A stretch of DNA of 64,000 nt from Mycolicibacterium vinylchloridicum (GTDB lineage Bacteria > Actinomycetota > Actinomycetes > Mycobacteriales > Mycobacteriaceae). This document shows, one piece after another, positions 45,777 to 54,093 of this stretch. The notes under the pieces were generated by a model. That model was not told the origin of the DNA. It saw only the letters and a program-made list of their open reading frames with translations, and ran no database searches. Where the stretch lies: positions 62,001 to 126,000 of the forward strand of contig NZ_JACBJQ010000015.1 in assembly GCF_013404075.1 (NCBI RefSeq). Reading direction: 5' to 3'. A program made the position numbers and the translations under genes. How positions within the stretch are numbered: the stretch's first letter is position 1; every line of letters begins with the position of its first letter.

Positions 45777-45823
45777 TTGGTCATGGTTGGCAAGGATTGA
45801 GTTCTCGGAGGCTGTGGCCCGAT

Positions 45824-47257
45824 ATGCGTGTAACGGTTCGTAGCACGTCGCTCGCGGTCGCCGCGCTGGCAATGGTTCTGTCCCTGGCGATGATGTCGAC
45901 GACGGCGGCCGTCAAGCTGCTTCTCACCGGCGCAACGGTTCTCGCGATGGGTGGCACGGGGCACTCGCTGTCGCCGTCGGAAGATACGGACGAGTTCGTC
46001 GAGAACTACCTGTCCGCGGCGGTCGGCAATTACGTCGATCCCGCCTCGACTTTGAGCACCGGCATCCCGGAGGGGCCGTACAACACCGTCGCCGTCGTCA
46101 CGCCTGCAGAGTTCGCGCCCGACACCGGCACGCTGACCTTCGATCAATCGGTGGCCCTGGGCCGGCAGAACCTGGATAACTGCATCAAGGGCACGTCCTG
46201 CAACTACAACACCGAGGTGGGTTCGGTGGCGCCGTCGGTCGGTGACACGTTCGTGGTCTACGGCTTCTCGCAGAGTGCCACGGTCGCGACCCTCGAAAAA
46301 CGTTTGCTAGCAGCAGAATATGCCGATGGCGAGGGTCCCCAAGTATCATTCGTGCTGGTCGCCAACGGTAACCGTCCGAATGGCGGGTTCTTGTCCCGTG
46401 GGCCTACCGGGATCACAATTCCGTGGTTTCTGACGTTCGGCGGGGCGACGTTCAGCGGGCCGACCCCGACTGACACCCAGTACGCCACGGTGGACATCGC
46501 CGCTCAGTACGACGGCTGGTCGGATTTCCCCGTGAATCCGCTCAACCTGCTGGCCGTTCTCAACGCGATGATGGGCATCACCTATCTGCACCTGGCGGGT
46601 GTCTATGACGACACCAGCCTGACCGATTCGGGTGTCATCGATCAGGGCCAGTACGGCGACACTCATTACTATCTGATCTCCACCGACATACTTCCGCTGT
46701 TGATGCCGCTGGACAACTTGGGAACGCTGGGTCATGCGTTGGCGGACATGCTCGACCCAGCGTTGCGCGTCATCATCGAGTCGGCCTATGACCGCAGCAC
46801 CAGTCCCGGTGAGCCGACGTCGTGGAACATCTTCTACTTCGAGAATCCGATCAAACTCGCCAAAGATTTCCTCGAGGCAATCCCGGTCGGGCTGGACAAC
46901 GGCATGGAAGATCTCTTCGGGGTACGTCCGTTCAGGACGACGCGGCCCGGACCCTATGGCGTTGGCGGTGCCGACGTCGAGTACACCACCTCGGAAACGA
47001 CCGACGATGCGACGGCCAGCTCGACGACGAGCAGCTCGACGTCGACGTCCAGTACCCAATCGTCATCGGCCGATTCCAGCGACTCCAGCGATTCAGCGGC
47101 CGCGGCGAGCACCAGCCGCGGCATTGGTCATGCCAATCGGCGCACCTCATCGACGTCTTCTGCGACTTCCAAGTCGGCGACATCGAATTCGACAAGCTCG
47201 AGTTCGACGGCCACTCACAGCGGTGTGGGCTCGTCTAAGCGTGCGAAAGCAGGCTAG
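45824..47257 (+). CDS. Secreted PE-PPE-domain (alpha/beta hydrolase) protein
   Basis: A 477-residue protein. Signal/anchor (SLAVAALAMVLSLAMMSTTAAVKLLL), then a PE-PPE C-terminal domain (residues ~40-330) with VLAMGGTGHSLSP, nucleophile S149 in YGFSQSAT and Asp/His region near QYGDTHYYL. PF08237-type domains in M. tuberculosis are found behind PE or PPE domains and act as lipases or esterases. Here no PE/PPE is present. The last ~90 residues are Ser/Thr-rich (TTSSSTSTSSTQSSS) and end in basic GSSKRAKAG. ATG 45824 was chosen over a TTG nine codons earlier. Confidence 0.85.
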   Translation: MRVTVRSTSLAVAALAMVLSLAMMSTTAAVKLLLTGATVLAMGGTGHSLSPSEDTDEFVENYLSAAVGNYVDPASTLSTGIPEGPYNTVAVVTPAEFAPDTGTLTFDQSVALGRQNLDNCIKGTSCNYNTEVGSVAPSVGDTFVVYGFSQSATVATLEKRLLAAEYADGEGPQVSFVLVANGNRPNGGFLSRGPTGITIPWFLTFGGATFSGPTPTDTQYATVDIAAQYDGWSDFPVNPLNLLAVLNAMMGITYLHLAGVYDDTSLTDSGVIDQGQYGDTHYYLISTDILPLLMPLDNLGTLGHALADMLDPALRVIIESAYDRSTSPGEPTSWNIFYFENPIKLAKDFLEAIPVGLDNGMEDLFGVRPFRTTRPGPYGVGGADVEYTTSETTDDATASSTTSSSTSTSSTQSSSADSSDSSDSAAAASTSRGIGHANRRTSSTSSATSKSATSNSTSSSSTATHSGVGSSKRAKAG

Positions 47258-47262
47258 CCGCA

Positions 47263-47278
47263 ACCTCTTTCGTGAGGT
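47263..47278. terminator. Short hairpin between convergent genes
   Basis: ACCTC-TTTCGT-GAGGT sits in the 44-base gap between the PE-PPE-domain gene and the opposing DUF732-like gene. The stem is short, so it is weak evidence for a terminator. Confidence 0.3.
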
Positions 47279-47301
47279 CGGTTCCCAGTGGAAACGCGAC
47301 G

Positions 47302-47757
47302 TCAGGGACTGAGCACGCCCGCCTGCGACGTCACCGAAGGCACCGCCGCGCCGCTGAGCGAATTCAGCGTGCCCGAAGCCTGGTTGGCGGTGCTCAACAT
47401 TTGCATGAGCGGCGCGAAGTTTCCGTTGGCGAGTTGTGTCATCACTGAGGGGCATTGGGACTGGATGGCTTGCTCTGCCACGAATCCGGTGACTTGGGAA
47501 GCGAGCCCGCCATAGCCGCTCGCTTCCGTGGCGTTGGAGACCACGCCACTGCCCGACTTGGCGAAGAAGGGGCAGATCTGCTGTCCTATTTGCTCGATCA
47601 ACTGAGTGATTGGACCACCGTTTCCGATGCCGACGGCGTTCAGGACTCCATTGAGTTCCGTTGTGTCGGCGTTGGCGGGCGCCGGCCACGCGGTGGCGGC
47701 GACCAATATCCCCGAGGTGACGGCACATAATCCGATGCCGAGTTTGTGAACGGTCAT
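47302..47757 (-). CDS. Small secreted DUF732-like protein
   Basis: A 151-residue protein with a clear signal peptide ending in PANA-DTT. The mature part has two Cys (IGQQICPFFA and AIQSQCPSVMTQ), an even arrangement of hydrophobic helices, and the ending AEQAIQSQCP that recalls DUF732. The two Cys would form a disulfide. Function unknown. ATG 47757 is preceded by GTGGGGAA. Frame extension to 47838 lacks a signal-compatible N-terminus. Confidence 0.75.
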   Translation of the reverse strand: MTVHKLGIGLCAVTSGILVAATAWPAPANADTTELNGVLNAVGIGNGGPITQLIEQIGQQICPFFAKSGSGVVSNATEASGYGGLASQVTGFVAEQAIQSQCPSVMTQLANGNFAPLMQMLSTANQASGTLNSLSGAAVPSVTSQAGVLSP

Positions 47758-47971
47758 GAGGTTCCCCACTATGGGTTCGTTTGGCGTCGTCGGCGACAGC
47801 CAGAATGTCACTTCGGTACGTTCCGGCACTTGCGTCACGCTAAGAGCACAAAGTCGTCAAGGTTCGATGCCTATGCGTTTCCCATGTGTCGCCTGTGCGG
47901 CCGAGATGCGACACTGCCCCGCCGCGATCGAGCACTCAGCGACGCCGGTGCAGAAGTGCGCGCTCGATGTA

Positions 47972-49879
47972 TCAGCGCCGGTTCTTGGCCAGCTCAGCCA
48001 ACATGGCGTTGTAGGCGTCGAGGTCGTCGTCATAGTTCGCGTCGGAGTGCCGGTCGCTGCGCACAGCAGCGCGGCGATCCTGGCGTGACCACTGCACCAC
48101 CAGCGCCACCACGACCACGATGATCGGCAGTTCGCTCGACCCCCAGGCGATCGCGCCGCCGAGATGCTGATCGTCGTTGAGGCTGGCCAGCCACGGCAGG
48201 TGCAGGCTGCGATAGAAGGTGCCCCCGAGCACTGACGTCATCGTCATCGTCGCGATGCCAAAGAATGCGTGAAACGGCATCACGGCGAACAACATTCCGA
48301 GCCGGCCGATGAACGGCAACCGCTTCGGTCCGGGGTCGATGCCGATGATGCCCCAGAAGAACAGGTAGCCGGTGATCATGAAGTGCAGGGACATGAACTC
48401 ATGGCCCCAGTGGTACCGCACCAGCGTGTCGAACAACGGGGTGAAATACACCGCGTACAGCGAGCCGACGAAGAGCACGAAAGCCGTTGCGGGATGGGAC
48501 AGGAACCGCGAGACCCGCGAATGCACCAGCCACAGCAGCCATTCCCGCGGTCCCGGCGGGTTCCCGGCGCCCGCGGTGGGCAGTGCCCGCAGTGCCAGGG
48601 TGATCGGTGCACCCAGCACGAGGAAGACCGGGATGAACATGTTCAGCGTCATGTGCTCACCCATGTGCACACTGAACATCGCCGACCCGTAGGCGCGCAC
48701 ACCGGACCCGGTGGTGAACAGCAATGCCGCACAACCGAACAGCCAGGCGACCAGCCGTCCCGGCGGCCAGCCGTCGCCGCGCTTACGCAGCCGCAACACC
48801 CCGATCACGTAGGCGAGCGCCATCACCACCGCCGCAACCCCGAGCAGTACGTCGAAGCGCCAGACAGTGAGCAGCCGCAGCGCATTCGGGGGATCGGGGA
48901 GCTGATAGCCGAGAAACACGTCCCACGCGGTGAATTGGTGGGCGAGAAGTCGTGGGGCGGTCTGTACGGCCATGGCCGAGATCGCCGCCACCGCCAGGAT
49001 CGCGGCCAGTGCGGCCACCGTCGCGCGTTTCATGAGCACGCTGACCACGAGTGCCGCGCCGGCCAGCATCCCAAAGCGCCCGTAGTCCGAACCGGTCAGC
49101 CCGCCCGGGGTGGCCAGCAGGAGTAGCAGCAGCGTGCCATACCCCAGGGCCACCGCACCGGCGACGACCTCGACCAGCCGAACCCTGCGGCGCAGTCCGG
49201 CATTCGGAGGGGCGATGGCCGCGCTGACCTTCAGGCCCACCAGAACTGCCAGCGCGAGCGCAAACACGATGACGGCACTGGTCCCGTAGTCGTGGTCGGG
49301 GCCCTGGCCGGCGTTCCCGGTCACCGGCAGTGCGATGACCCCGATCAGCGTCGGGATCACCAGCACCGCGTGCGACACCCATCGCACACTGAGCCGCAAT
49401 GTGACACTGACGATGGCAGCCATGATCGCGGCGGCGATCCACCCGCGAGCCATTTCGGATGCCCCGAGCGCACTTCCGATGCCCCCGCCTCCGATGAGCC
49501 GGGAGACCGGAACCCCGGCGGCATTGGCGGACTGGATCACCACCATTGCGAGCGCGCTCGCCAGCCAGAGCGGGGCGAGGCGTTCGGCCAGCAGGTGCAC
49601 TCGGAACGACGCGGCATCGAGCAGCCCGCGCTCGTCGGGATCGGCGGTGACGACGATGAAGACCAAGGCGCCCAGACAGATCGCCGCGGCCAGGGTGGCC
49701 GTGAAGTAGCCGACCACCTCGGCGACGCTGGTTGCCGCGCCCGGGTACGAGTCGCCGTCGGCGGTGAACCGGCGGTCGCCGGAGGCCACGGCATAGGCGA
49801 CCAGGGCCGCGGCCACGACGAGGTAGCCGCCGAGGATCCACCGACCCGCCGGCCGGGCGCCTGCCTGGGTCGACTCCAT
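47972..49879 (-). CDS. CopD-CtaG fusion membrane protein (Rv0102-like)
   Basis: A 635-residue polytopic protein. The N-terminal half is a CopD-like copper-import domain ([24 protein letters not shown], membrane helices to ~300). The C-terminal half is a caa3-type CtaG cytochrome oxidase assembly domain ([79 protein letters not shown]) with the HMxEHM-type His/Met residues expected to bind copper. Rv0102 is 661 residues, likewise adjacent to ctpB. Start ATG 49879 lies 10 bases after a TAC-rich operator. No strong ribosome site. Confidence 0.92.
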   Translation of the reverse strand: MESTQAGARPAGRWILGGYLVVAAALVAYAVASGDRRFTADGDSYPGAATSVAEVVGYFTATLAAAICLGALVFIVVTADPDERGLLDAASFRVHLLAERLAPLWLASALAMVVIQSANAAGVPVSRLIGGGGIGSALGASEMARGWIAAAIMAAIVSVTLRLSVRWVSHAVLVIPTLIGVIALPVTGNAGQGPDHDYGTSAVIVFALALAVLVGLKVSAAIAPPNAGLRRRVRLVEVVAGAVALGYGTLLLLLLATPGGLTGSDYGRFGMLAGAALVVSVLMKRATVAALAAILAVAAISAMAVQTAPRLLAHQFTAWDVFLGYQLPDPPNALRLLTVWRFDVLLGVAAVVMALAYVIGVLRLRKRGDGWPPGRLVAWLFGCAALLFTTGSGVRAYGSAMFSVHMGEHMTLNMFIPVFLVLGAPITLALRALPTAGAGNPPGPREWLLWLVHSRVSRFLSHPATAFVLFVGSLYAVYFTPLFDTLVRYHWGHEFMSLHFMITGYLFFWGIIGIDPGPKRLPFIGRLGMLFAVMPFHAFFGIATMTMTSVLGGTFYRSLHLPWLASLNDDQHLGGAIAWGSSELPIIVVVVALVVQWSRQDRRAAVRSDRHSDANYDDDLDAYNAMLAELAKNRR

Positions 49880-49889
49880 CAGCGAGAGT

Positions 49890-49908
49890 CTACGACTGAT
49901 TGTCGTAG
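49890..49908. promoter_or_regulatory. TAC-rich operator in CtaG/DUF5134 divergent region
   Basis: CTACGAC-TGATT-GTCGTAG, perfect 7-bp arms around a 5-base spacer. The core TACGAC-N5-GTCGTA has the same size and spacing as the site at 51656. Such inverted repeats resemble those of BlaI/CopY-type repressors. It lies 10 bases before the CopD-CtaG start codon and 80 before the divergent GTG. Confidence 0.6.
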
Positions 49909-49987
49909 TCAAGTCGCTGTGGTGGGAACTTTCTGGTGCGATGGATCGACCATTGCTCGGGCGCGAACGATGAGGAGGCACAATCCG

Positions 49988-50659
49988 GTGATTCAGGATC
50001 TGGCGTTGCGCTGGTTCGTCACCATCCTGTTCGTTCTGGCGGCCGGCGAATGCCTGTATGCCCTCGCTGCCGGTAAGCGGCGACCGGCGGCCGTCATCGG
50101 GCAGTTGCTGCACGTCGTGATGGCGGTGGCAATGGCGGTGATGGCCTGGCCGTGGGGTGCCGCGCTGCCCACCGTCGCGCCGATGGTGTTCTTCCTGCTC
50201 GCGACCGGATGGTTCGTCGGTGTGACGGCGAGCCCGCTTGGCGCCGGCCACCGGATCGCGGGCTCCTACCACGCGCTGATGATGCTGGCGATGGCCTGGA
50301 TGTATGCGGTGATGAACGGACGTCTGCTGCCGGGCCAAGCCTCGTACGCCGCCGACGTTGCGCCCGCCGCGGACGGCGCGTCGGGGCATGCCGGGCATGC
50401 GGGGATGAACATGCCGGGCATGGACATGTCCGGGACGGACCCGGCGGTCAGCGACCACGGCGTCGGATACCCCGCCTACATCGCGACGCTGAACTGGGCG
50501 TGCACGCTGCTCTTTGCCGTCGCCACGGTGTACTGGCTCTACCGGTACCTTGCCGTGCGGATGAGCGGCGCATCCACCGAGGCCGGAGCGCCGCTCGGCA
50601 TCCTGTGTCAGTCGATGATGGCGGCCGGCATGGCGATCATGTTCGGCGTGATGCTTTAG
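49988..50659 (+). CDS. DUF5134 membrane protein with Met/His-rich loop
   Basis: A 223-residue protein with about six membrane segments ([64 protein letters not shown] ... [32 protein letters not shown]). The central loop reads [19 protein letters not shown], a His/Met cluster of the kind found in copper-binding proteins. GTG start 49988 with AGGAGG 9 bases before it; the ATG at 49970 is less well placed. It is divergent from the CopD-CtaG gene over the TAC-rich operator. Confidence 0.85.
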   Translation: MIQDLALRWFVTILFVLAAGECLYALAAGKRRPAAVIGQLLHVVMAVAMAVMAWPWGAALPTVAPMVFFLLATGWFVGVTASPLGAGHRIAGSYHALMMLAMAWMYAVMNGRLLPGQASYAADVAPAADGASGHAGHAGMNMPGMDMSGTDPAVSDHGVGYPAYIATLNWACTLLFAVATVYWLYRYLAVRMSGASTEAGAPLGILCQSMMAAGMAIMFGVML

Positions 50660-50670
50660 GACGAGACGAG

Positions 50671-50703
50671 CTGTGGCCCGATCCGCGAGGAATCGGGCCA
50701 CAG
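50671..50703. terminator. 12-bp bidirectional terminator hairpin
   Basis: CTGTGGCCCGAT (50671-50682) pairs perfectly with ATCGGGCCACAG (50692-50703) across 9 bases, in the 60-base gap between convergent genes. Confidence 0.75.
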
Positions 50704-50719
50704 GTCGTGTTGCATCGGT

Positions 50720-51295
50720 CTAGCAGGAACCCTGTGCGCGCAGCGCTGTCTTCGCCGTCGTTGCGGTGCATGCCCGTATGGATGGCGATGACGCGCTCCG
50801 GTGGGGATCGGGTGCGGTCTGGTGACCGCTGAGTTGGCGGATCACCGTTGCGGAGAGGTCGGCCTCGTCGGGTAGTGCCACGCCCCTGGCTTGCAGGGAG
50901 TCATAGGTCGTTTTGATCAGGCCGCCGTTGAACAGGCCCGTCACCGTGCCGTTCGACCCGTGGGTCGGATGTTCGTAGTTCGCCGTTCCAAAGGCGTTGT
51001 GGTAGTTGATCCCAAGCGGTGAATCGTCCAAGGCCTTGTTGAAAGCCGTGCTCTGGTTGAACACTCGGTCGCCGAGTGCCTGGACGGCGCGCACGCCCGG
51101 TGCCGGATTGCCCGGAGTCTCTTCACTTCCGAAGCCGGGGCGGCCGACCGCGTCGCCTGACGGTGTGCTGTAACCATGGGCGTGCGCGATACCCGTTCCG
51201 GGGGTCGCCACCATCAGGACTGCGGCGAGAGTGGCCGCGCCCAGCGTGGTACTTGCGAGAGTGCGGCGCCGGGGATTGTCGTGTTGCGTGATCAT
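50720..51295 (-). CDS. Secreted protein of unknown function
   Basis: A 191-residue exported protein. Signal peptide with NPRRRTLAS, a twin-Arg-like motif, and hydrophobic core to AHA-HGYS. The mature part has TVTGLFNGGLIKTTYDSLQARGV and ends in RACTATTAKTALRAQGSC with two Cys. Several His (AHAHGYS, NYHN, YEHPTHG) suggest metal affinity. No family recognised. It is 31 bases downstream of the next small secreted gene on the same strand, so they may form one operon under the operator at 51656. Confidence 0.75.
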   Translation of the reverse strand: MITQHDNPRRRTLASTTLGAATLAAVLMVATPGTGIAHAHGYSTPSGDAVGRPGFGSEETPGNPAPGVRAVQALGDRVFNQSTAFNKALDDSPLGINYHNAFGTANYEHPTHGSNGTVTGLFNGGLIKTTYDSLQARGVALPDEADLSATVIRQLSGHQTAPDPHRSASSPSIRACTATTAKTALRAQGSC

Positions 51296-51326
51296 CGGGA
51301 TTTGCCTTTCGTTGGATGGTTGTGTT

Positions 51327-51626
51327 TCAGCGGCCCTGGCCGTCGCAGGCCACTGCGGCGGGCACGCCGGTGTCGGTGCACACGGCTTTCGACCCGTTGC
51401 CTCCGCCGCCGGTCGCGCTGCCAGCACCGGCGCCGCCGTTGGTCTTGGCGCTCCCGCTCTTGGCTCCTCCGCTGGTGCTGCCGCCGTTGCCGGAATCCGA
51501 GCCACCGTGGTCGTGGCCGGGATGTGCGGTCGCGTTCCCCGACAGGGCGGCACTGAGTGTGAGCGCCCCGGCAGCCAAGAACGCGCCGAGCAGTCGCGGC
51601 ACCCGCTTGTGTTTTCTGACCTTCAT
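51327..51626 (-). CDS. Small secreted Gly/Ser-rich His-motif protein
   Basis: A 99-residue exported protein. Basic N-terminus MKVRKHKRVPR, signal core LLGAFLAAGALTLSAALSG ending in ATA-HPGHDHGGSDSG, then a Gly/Ser/Ala-rich stretch and SKAVCTDTGVPAAVACDGQGR with two Cys. The HPGHDHG cluster right after the cleavage site could bind copper. Start ATG 51626 with GGGAGAG upstream, and the TAC-rich operator 30 bases before it. Confidence 0.7.
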   Translation of the reverse strand: MKVRKHKRVPRLLGAFLAAGALTLSAALSGNATAHPGHDHGGSDSGNGGSTSGGAKSGSAKTNGGAGAGSATGGGGNGSKAVCTDTGVPAAVACDGQGR

Positions 51627-51655
51627 TCGTCTCTCCCGTGTTCGGAGGCCTGATC

Positions 51656-51672
51656 TACTACAGGACGTAGTA
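51656..51672. promoter_or_regulatory. TAC-rich operator upstream of the small secreted gene
   Basis: TACTAC-AGGAC-GTAGTA, perfect 6-bp arms, spacer 5. It matches the architecture of the site at 49890-49908 (TACGAC-N5-GTCGTA) and stands 30 bases before the 51626 ATG. Inferred to bind the same repressor. Confidence 0.65.
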
Positions 51673-51832
51673 ATCGAGGGCACATTGATGCCCTCGAGGG
51701 CCGACTGACTCTGCTTCCCGTCAGTTGCGCGCGGGCCCTGGAACCCCCGCTGCGACGAGCAAGTCGTCACAGCGGACATTCAGGAAACGCACAGACAATT
51801 GGTCGTGAGACGGTGGGAAAAGTTCCCGGCAG

Positions 51833-52552
51833 TCAGGCCGCCGAGCCGTCGGTGGGGTAGAGGTGTCCACGCCGACGACCGCGAGTGGCGTTGTCGGGCA
51901 ACATGACATCGGCGGTGACGGGCGCGGTATCGGGTCGAGGCTCCGGCCCGGACGTGCGGGTGGCGCGCCACACCATCAGCGCCAGGACGGTCCCGGCCAG
52001 GACGGGCAGGTGCGACAGGATCCGGTCGAGGGTCACTGCGCCGGCGACCGCGTCGGTGATGACGTAGCCGGTCAGGATCGCGGTGAACACCGACAGCACC
52101 CCGGCCAAGCCGGCGGCCGCCGTCGGCCGCGCGGCGGTGACGATCATGATCACGCCCAGTGCTGCCGACCATGCCGTCGACTCGTTGAGAAGGTGGCCGC
52201 CCATCATCGCGTGGTGAGTGGCCGCCGACGTCCCGACATTGACGCCGAAGGCCTGCGCACCGGCCAGCCCGAGCTGCATCAGCCCGACGACGGCCAGCGT
52301 CGCGCGCACCCAGGTGTTGGCGGGGAGCCGGGGCGCCCGCGACGACGGCGCAGGACTCGGCGCGGTGACGGCGGCCACCTGGGATCGCCCAGACAACCGC
52401 CGCAGCAGCTGGGTCTGCTCGACGGCCTGCGCGTACCAGGCGCCGCAGTGGTCACAGGTGGCGACATGCTCGTCGACCCGGGCCGCGGGAACGGGTTCAC
52501 GTTCTCCGTCGATCCGGGCTGACAACGCCTCCCGGGCGACAGCACAGTCCAC
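51833..52552 (-). CDS. Zinc-finger anti-sigma-like membrane protein (Rv0093c-like)
   Basis: A 239-residue protein. N-terminal zinc-binding anti-sigma motif H-V-A-T-C-D-H-C (H-x3-C-x2-C) after VDCAVAREALSARIDGE, a Pro/Ala-rich link, then about four membrane helices (ATLAVVGLMQLGLAGAQAFGV, AALGVIMIVTAA, AAGLAGVLSVFTAILTGYVI, VLAGTVLALMVW). GTG 52552 gives the expected VDCAVAREALSARIDGE start; the longer frame to 52603 is not conserved in my memory of the family. Likely anti-sigma factor for an ECF sigma, possibly SigC in this cluster, by location only. Confidence 0.75.
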   Translation of the reverse strand: MDCAVAREALSARIDGEREPVPAARVDEHVATCDHCGAWYAQAVEQTQLLRRLSGRSQVAAVTAPSPAPSSRAPRLPANTWVRATLAVVGLMQLGLAGAQAFGVNVGTSAATHHAMMGGHLLNESTAWSAALGVIMIVTAARPTAAAGLAGVLSVFTAILTGYVITDAVAGAVTLDRILSHLPVLAGTVLALMVWRATRTSGPEPRPDTAPVTADVMLPDNATRGRRRGHLYPTDGSAA

Positions 52553-52630
52553 GTTGCAATAGTCGCCTAACCGGGCCGGATTGTTCCAGCGTCCCTGGCC
52601 CAATGTCCGTCCTGGGCTAGATTCCTAGTC

Positions 52631-52963
52631 ATGGACGGGCCAGGAGACGAGGTCAAGGTCGCGCTTGCTTCGTCCGCACTGGCCGATGTCGACATCCACG
52701 GCTGGACCCAACGGTTCGATCTGCTGTCCGACCCGCATCGCCTGGAGATCCTGCTCGGACTACACCGCGCGCCGGGTATCTGCGTCGGTGACCTGGCGGC
52801 GGCGGTCGGCCGATCGGAAAATGCTGTCTCCCAAGCCCTACGCGTGCTGCGCCAACAGGGCTGGGTCACCTCGACGCGGGTGGGCAGGCAGGCAAGTTAT
52901 CGCCTCGAGGACCACACCGTGCACGACCTGCTGCATTGGATCGGTGCCGCGCACACCGAGTGA
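52631..52963 (+). CDS. ArsR/SmtB-family metal-sensing repressor
   Basis: A 110-residue winged-helix repressor. HTH is VGDLAAAVGRSENAVSQALRVLRQQGWV, wing STRVGRQASYRLED. The C-terminal helix HTVHDLLHWIGAAHTE has Asp/His/His/His spacing like the alpha5 site of the Ni/Co sensors NmtR and KmtR; the Cys in GICVGD is another possible ligand. It stands before cbiM with a palindrome between them, so it probably represses Co/Ni import when metal is abundant. ATG 52631 starts at MDGPGDEV. Confidence 0.9.
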   Translation: MDGPGDEVKVALASSALADVDIHGWTQRFDLLSDPHRLEILLGLHRAPGICVGDLAAAVGRSENAVSQALRVLRQQGWVTSTRVGRQASYRLEDHTVHDLLHWIGAAHTE

Positions 52964-52981
52964 GCTGGTCGGTTCATTCGA

Positions 52982-53005
52982 ATATCTGTACATGTAGACA
53001 GATAT
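52982..53005. promoter_or_regulatory. Probable ArsR operator upstream of cbiM
   Basis: ATATCTGT (52982-52989) and ACAGATAT (52998-53005) are perfect 8-bp arms with spacer ACATGTAG, itself holding ACATGT. The length and AT-rich arms fit ArsR/SmtB operators. It sits between the arsR stop and cbiM. Confidence 0.7.
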
Positions 53006-53055
53006 CGGGGTGCGGGCATAGGGTTCGAGGCATGTCGAGCGTCCAGATCACCGCC

Positions 53056-53739
53056 ATGCACATGAGCGACGGCCTGGTCAACGCACCCACCTCGGTGGTC
53101 TTCGGGATCTTGGCGATCGCCGTGGTCGGCTTCTGTGGCTGGCGGGCCCGGACCGAACTCGACGAGCGGACGGTCCCGCTGGCCGGCTTGGTCGCGGCGT
53201 TCATCTTCGCGGTGCAGATGATCAACTTCCCGATCCTGCCCGGCGTCAGCGGTCACCTGCTCGGTGGCGCGCTCGCCGCGATCCTGGTCGGTCCCTACAC
53301 CGGCGTTCTGTGCATCACGATCGTGCTGGTCGTGCAATCGCTGCTGTTCGCCGACGGCGGAGTGACCGCGCTCGGGATGAACATCACCAACATGGCGCTG
53401 ATCGGGGTGGCCGCCGGCTACTCGACCGCCGTCATCCTCTACGCCCTGGTGCGACGGCGCCGACCGGATTCGGTGCCCGCATTGGGCGCCGTCGGCTTCG
53501 TTTCGGCGGTCATCGGAACAGTCTGTGCCTCAATGGGATTCGTTGTCGAATACGCGATCGGGGGCGCCGCGCCGACATCGCTGGGCACGGTGGCCGCCTA
53601 CATGCTCGGCACCCACGTCCTCATCGGTATCGGGGAGGGGCTGATCACGGCGGTGACCGTGATGGCCGTGGCCCGGTCCCGGCCCGACCTCGTCTATCTG
53701 CTGCGCCGCAGTCGTGAGCGCGCGGCGGTGGCCGCATGA
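53056..53739 (+). CDS. cbiM: ECF-type Co2+/Ni2+ transporter substrate-binding subunit CbiM
   Basis: A 227-residue S-component that captures metal. Family marks are MHMSDGLVNAP at the N-terminus, GHLLGGALAAILVGPYTGV and GMNITNMALIG. The free N-terminus and His2 form the metal site in this family, so I prefer the ATG at 53056 (M-H-M). The upstream ATG at 53032 would add eight residues and has GAGG close before it; this cannot be settled from sequence alone. It overlaps cbiN by ATGA. Confidence 0.9.
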   Translation: MHMSDGLVNAPTSVVFGILAIAVVGFCGWRARTELDERTVPLAGLVAAFIFAVQMINFPILPGVSGHLLGGALAAILVGPYTGVLCITIVLVVQSLLFADGGVTALGMNITNMALIGVAAGYSTAVILYALVRRRRPDSVPALGAVGFVSAVIGTVCASMGFVVEYAIGGAAPTSLGTVAAYMLGTHVLIGIGEGLITAVTVMAVARSRPDLVYLLRRSRERAAVAA

Positions 53740-54092
53740 GCGCGCAGACTGTGGGCCGGCGCTGGCAGTTCTGGGTCGGCTTCGGCGTCGCGATCCTGCT
53801 GATCGCCGGCGTGGTGTCCTACTTCGCCAGCTCGAGCCCGGACGGGCTGGACTCGGCGACCCTGCAGGGCTGCCAGGTGGTGGAGGCCGAGCACGGCGAG
53901 CAGCTGACCGGCAACTGCATCGCCCAACACGCGACCGAACATCCCATGGCGGTGTCGCCGCTGGCCGACTACACGATCTTCGGCCACGCCGACACCAGCG
54001 GGCCGGCCGGAATCATCGGCGCCGTCGTGGTGCTGGCCCTCGCTTTCGGCGCGTTCTGGTTGATCGCGCGCACTCGCCGCTCGAAGGGCTGA
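53736..54092 (+). CDS. cbiN: Cobalt/nickel transporter accessory subunit CbiN (PDGLE domain)
   Basis: A 118-residue protein with a membrane helix at each end and a PDGLD motif (SSSPDGLDSATLQG), the PDGLE family of CbiN/NikN-type subunits. Two Cys (LQGCQVV, TGNCIAQH) and His residues lie in the extracytoplasmic loop. Its start overlaps the cbiM stop by 4 bases, so it is translated in series. Its separate presence shows this is a split, not fused, MN arrangement. Confidence 0.88.
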   Translation: MSAQTVGRRWQFWVGFGVAILLIAGVVSYFASSSPDGLDSATLQGCQVVEAEHGEQLTGNCIAQHATEHPMAVSPLADYTIFGHADTSGPAGIIGAVVVLALAFGAFWLIARTRRSKG

Positions 54093-54093
54093 G

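Noticed and set aside
47746-48123. Small plus-strand frames in the gap before the CopD-CtaG gene
   Set aside because: No ribosome site, basic shadow composition, and they run into the CopD-CtaG gene on the opposite strand; the 214-base gap holds nothing else I can support.
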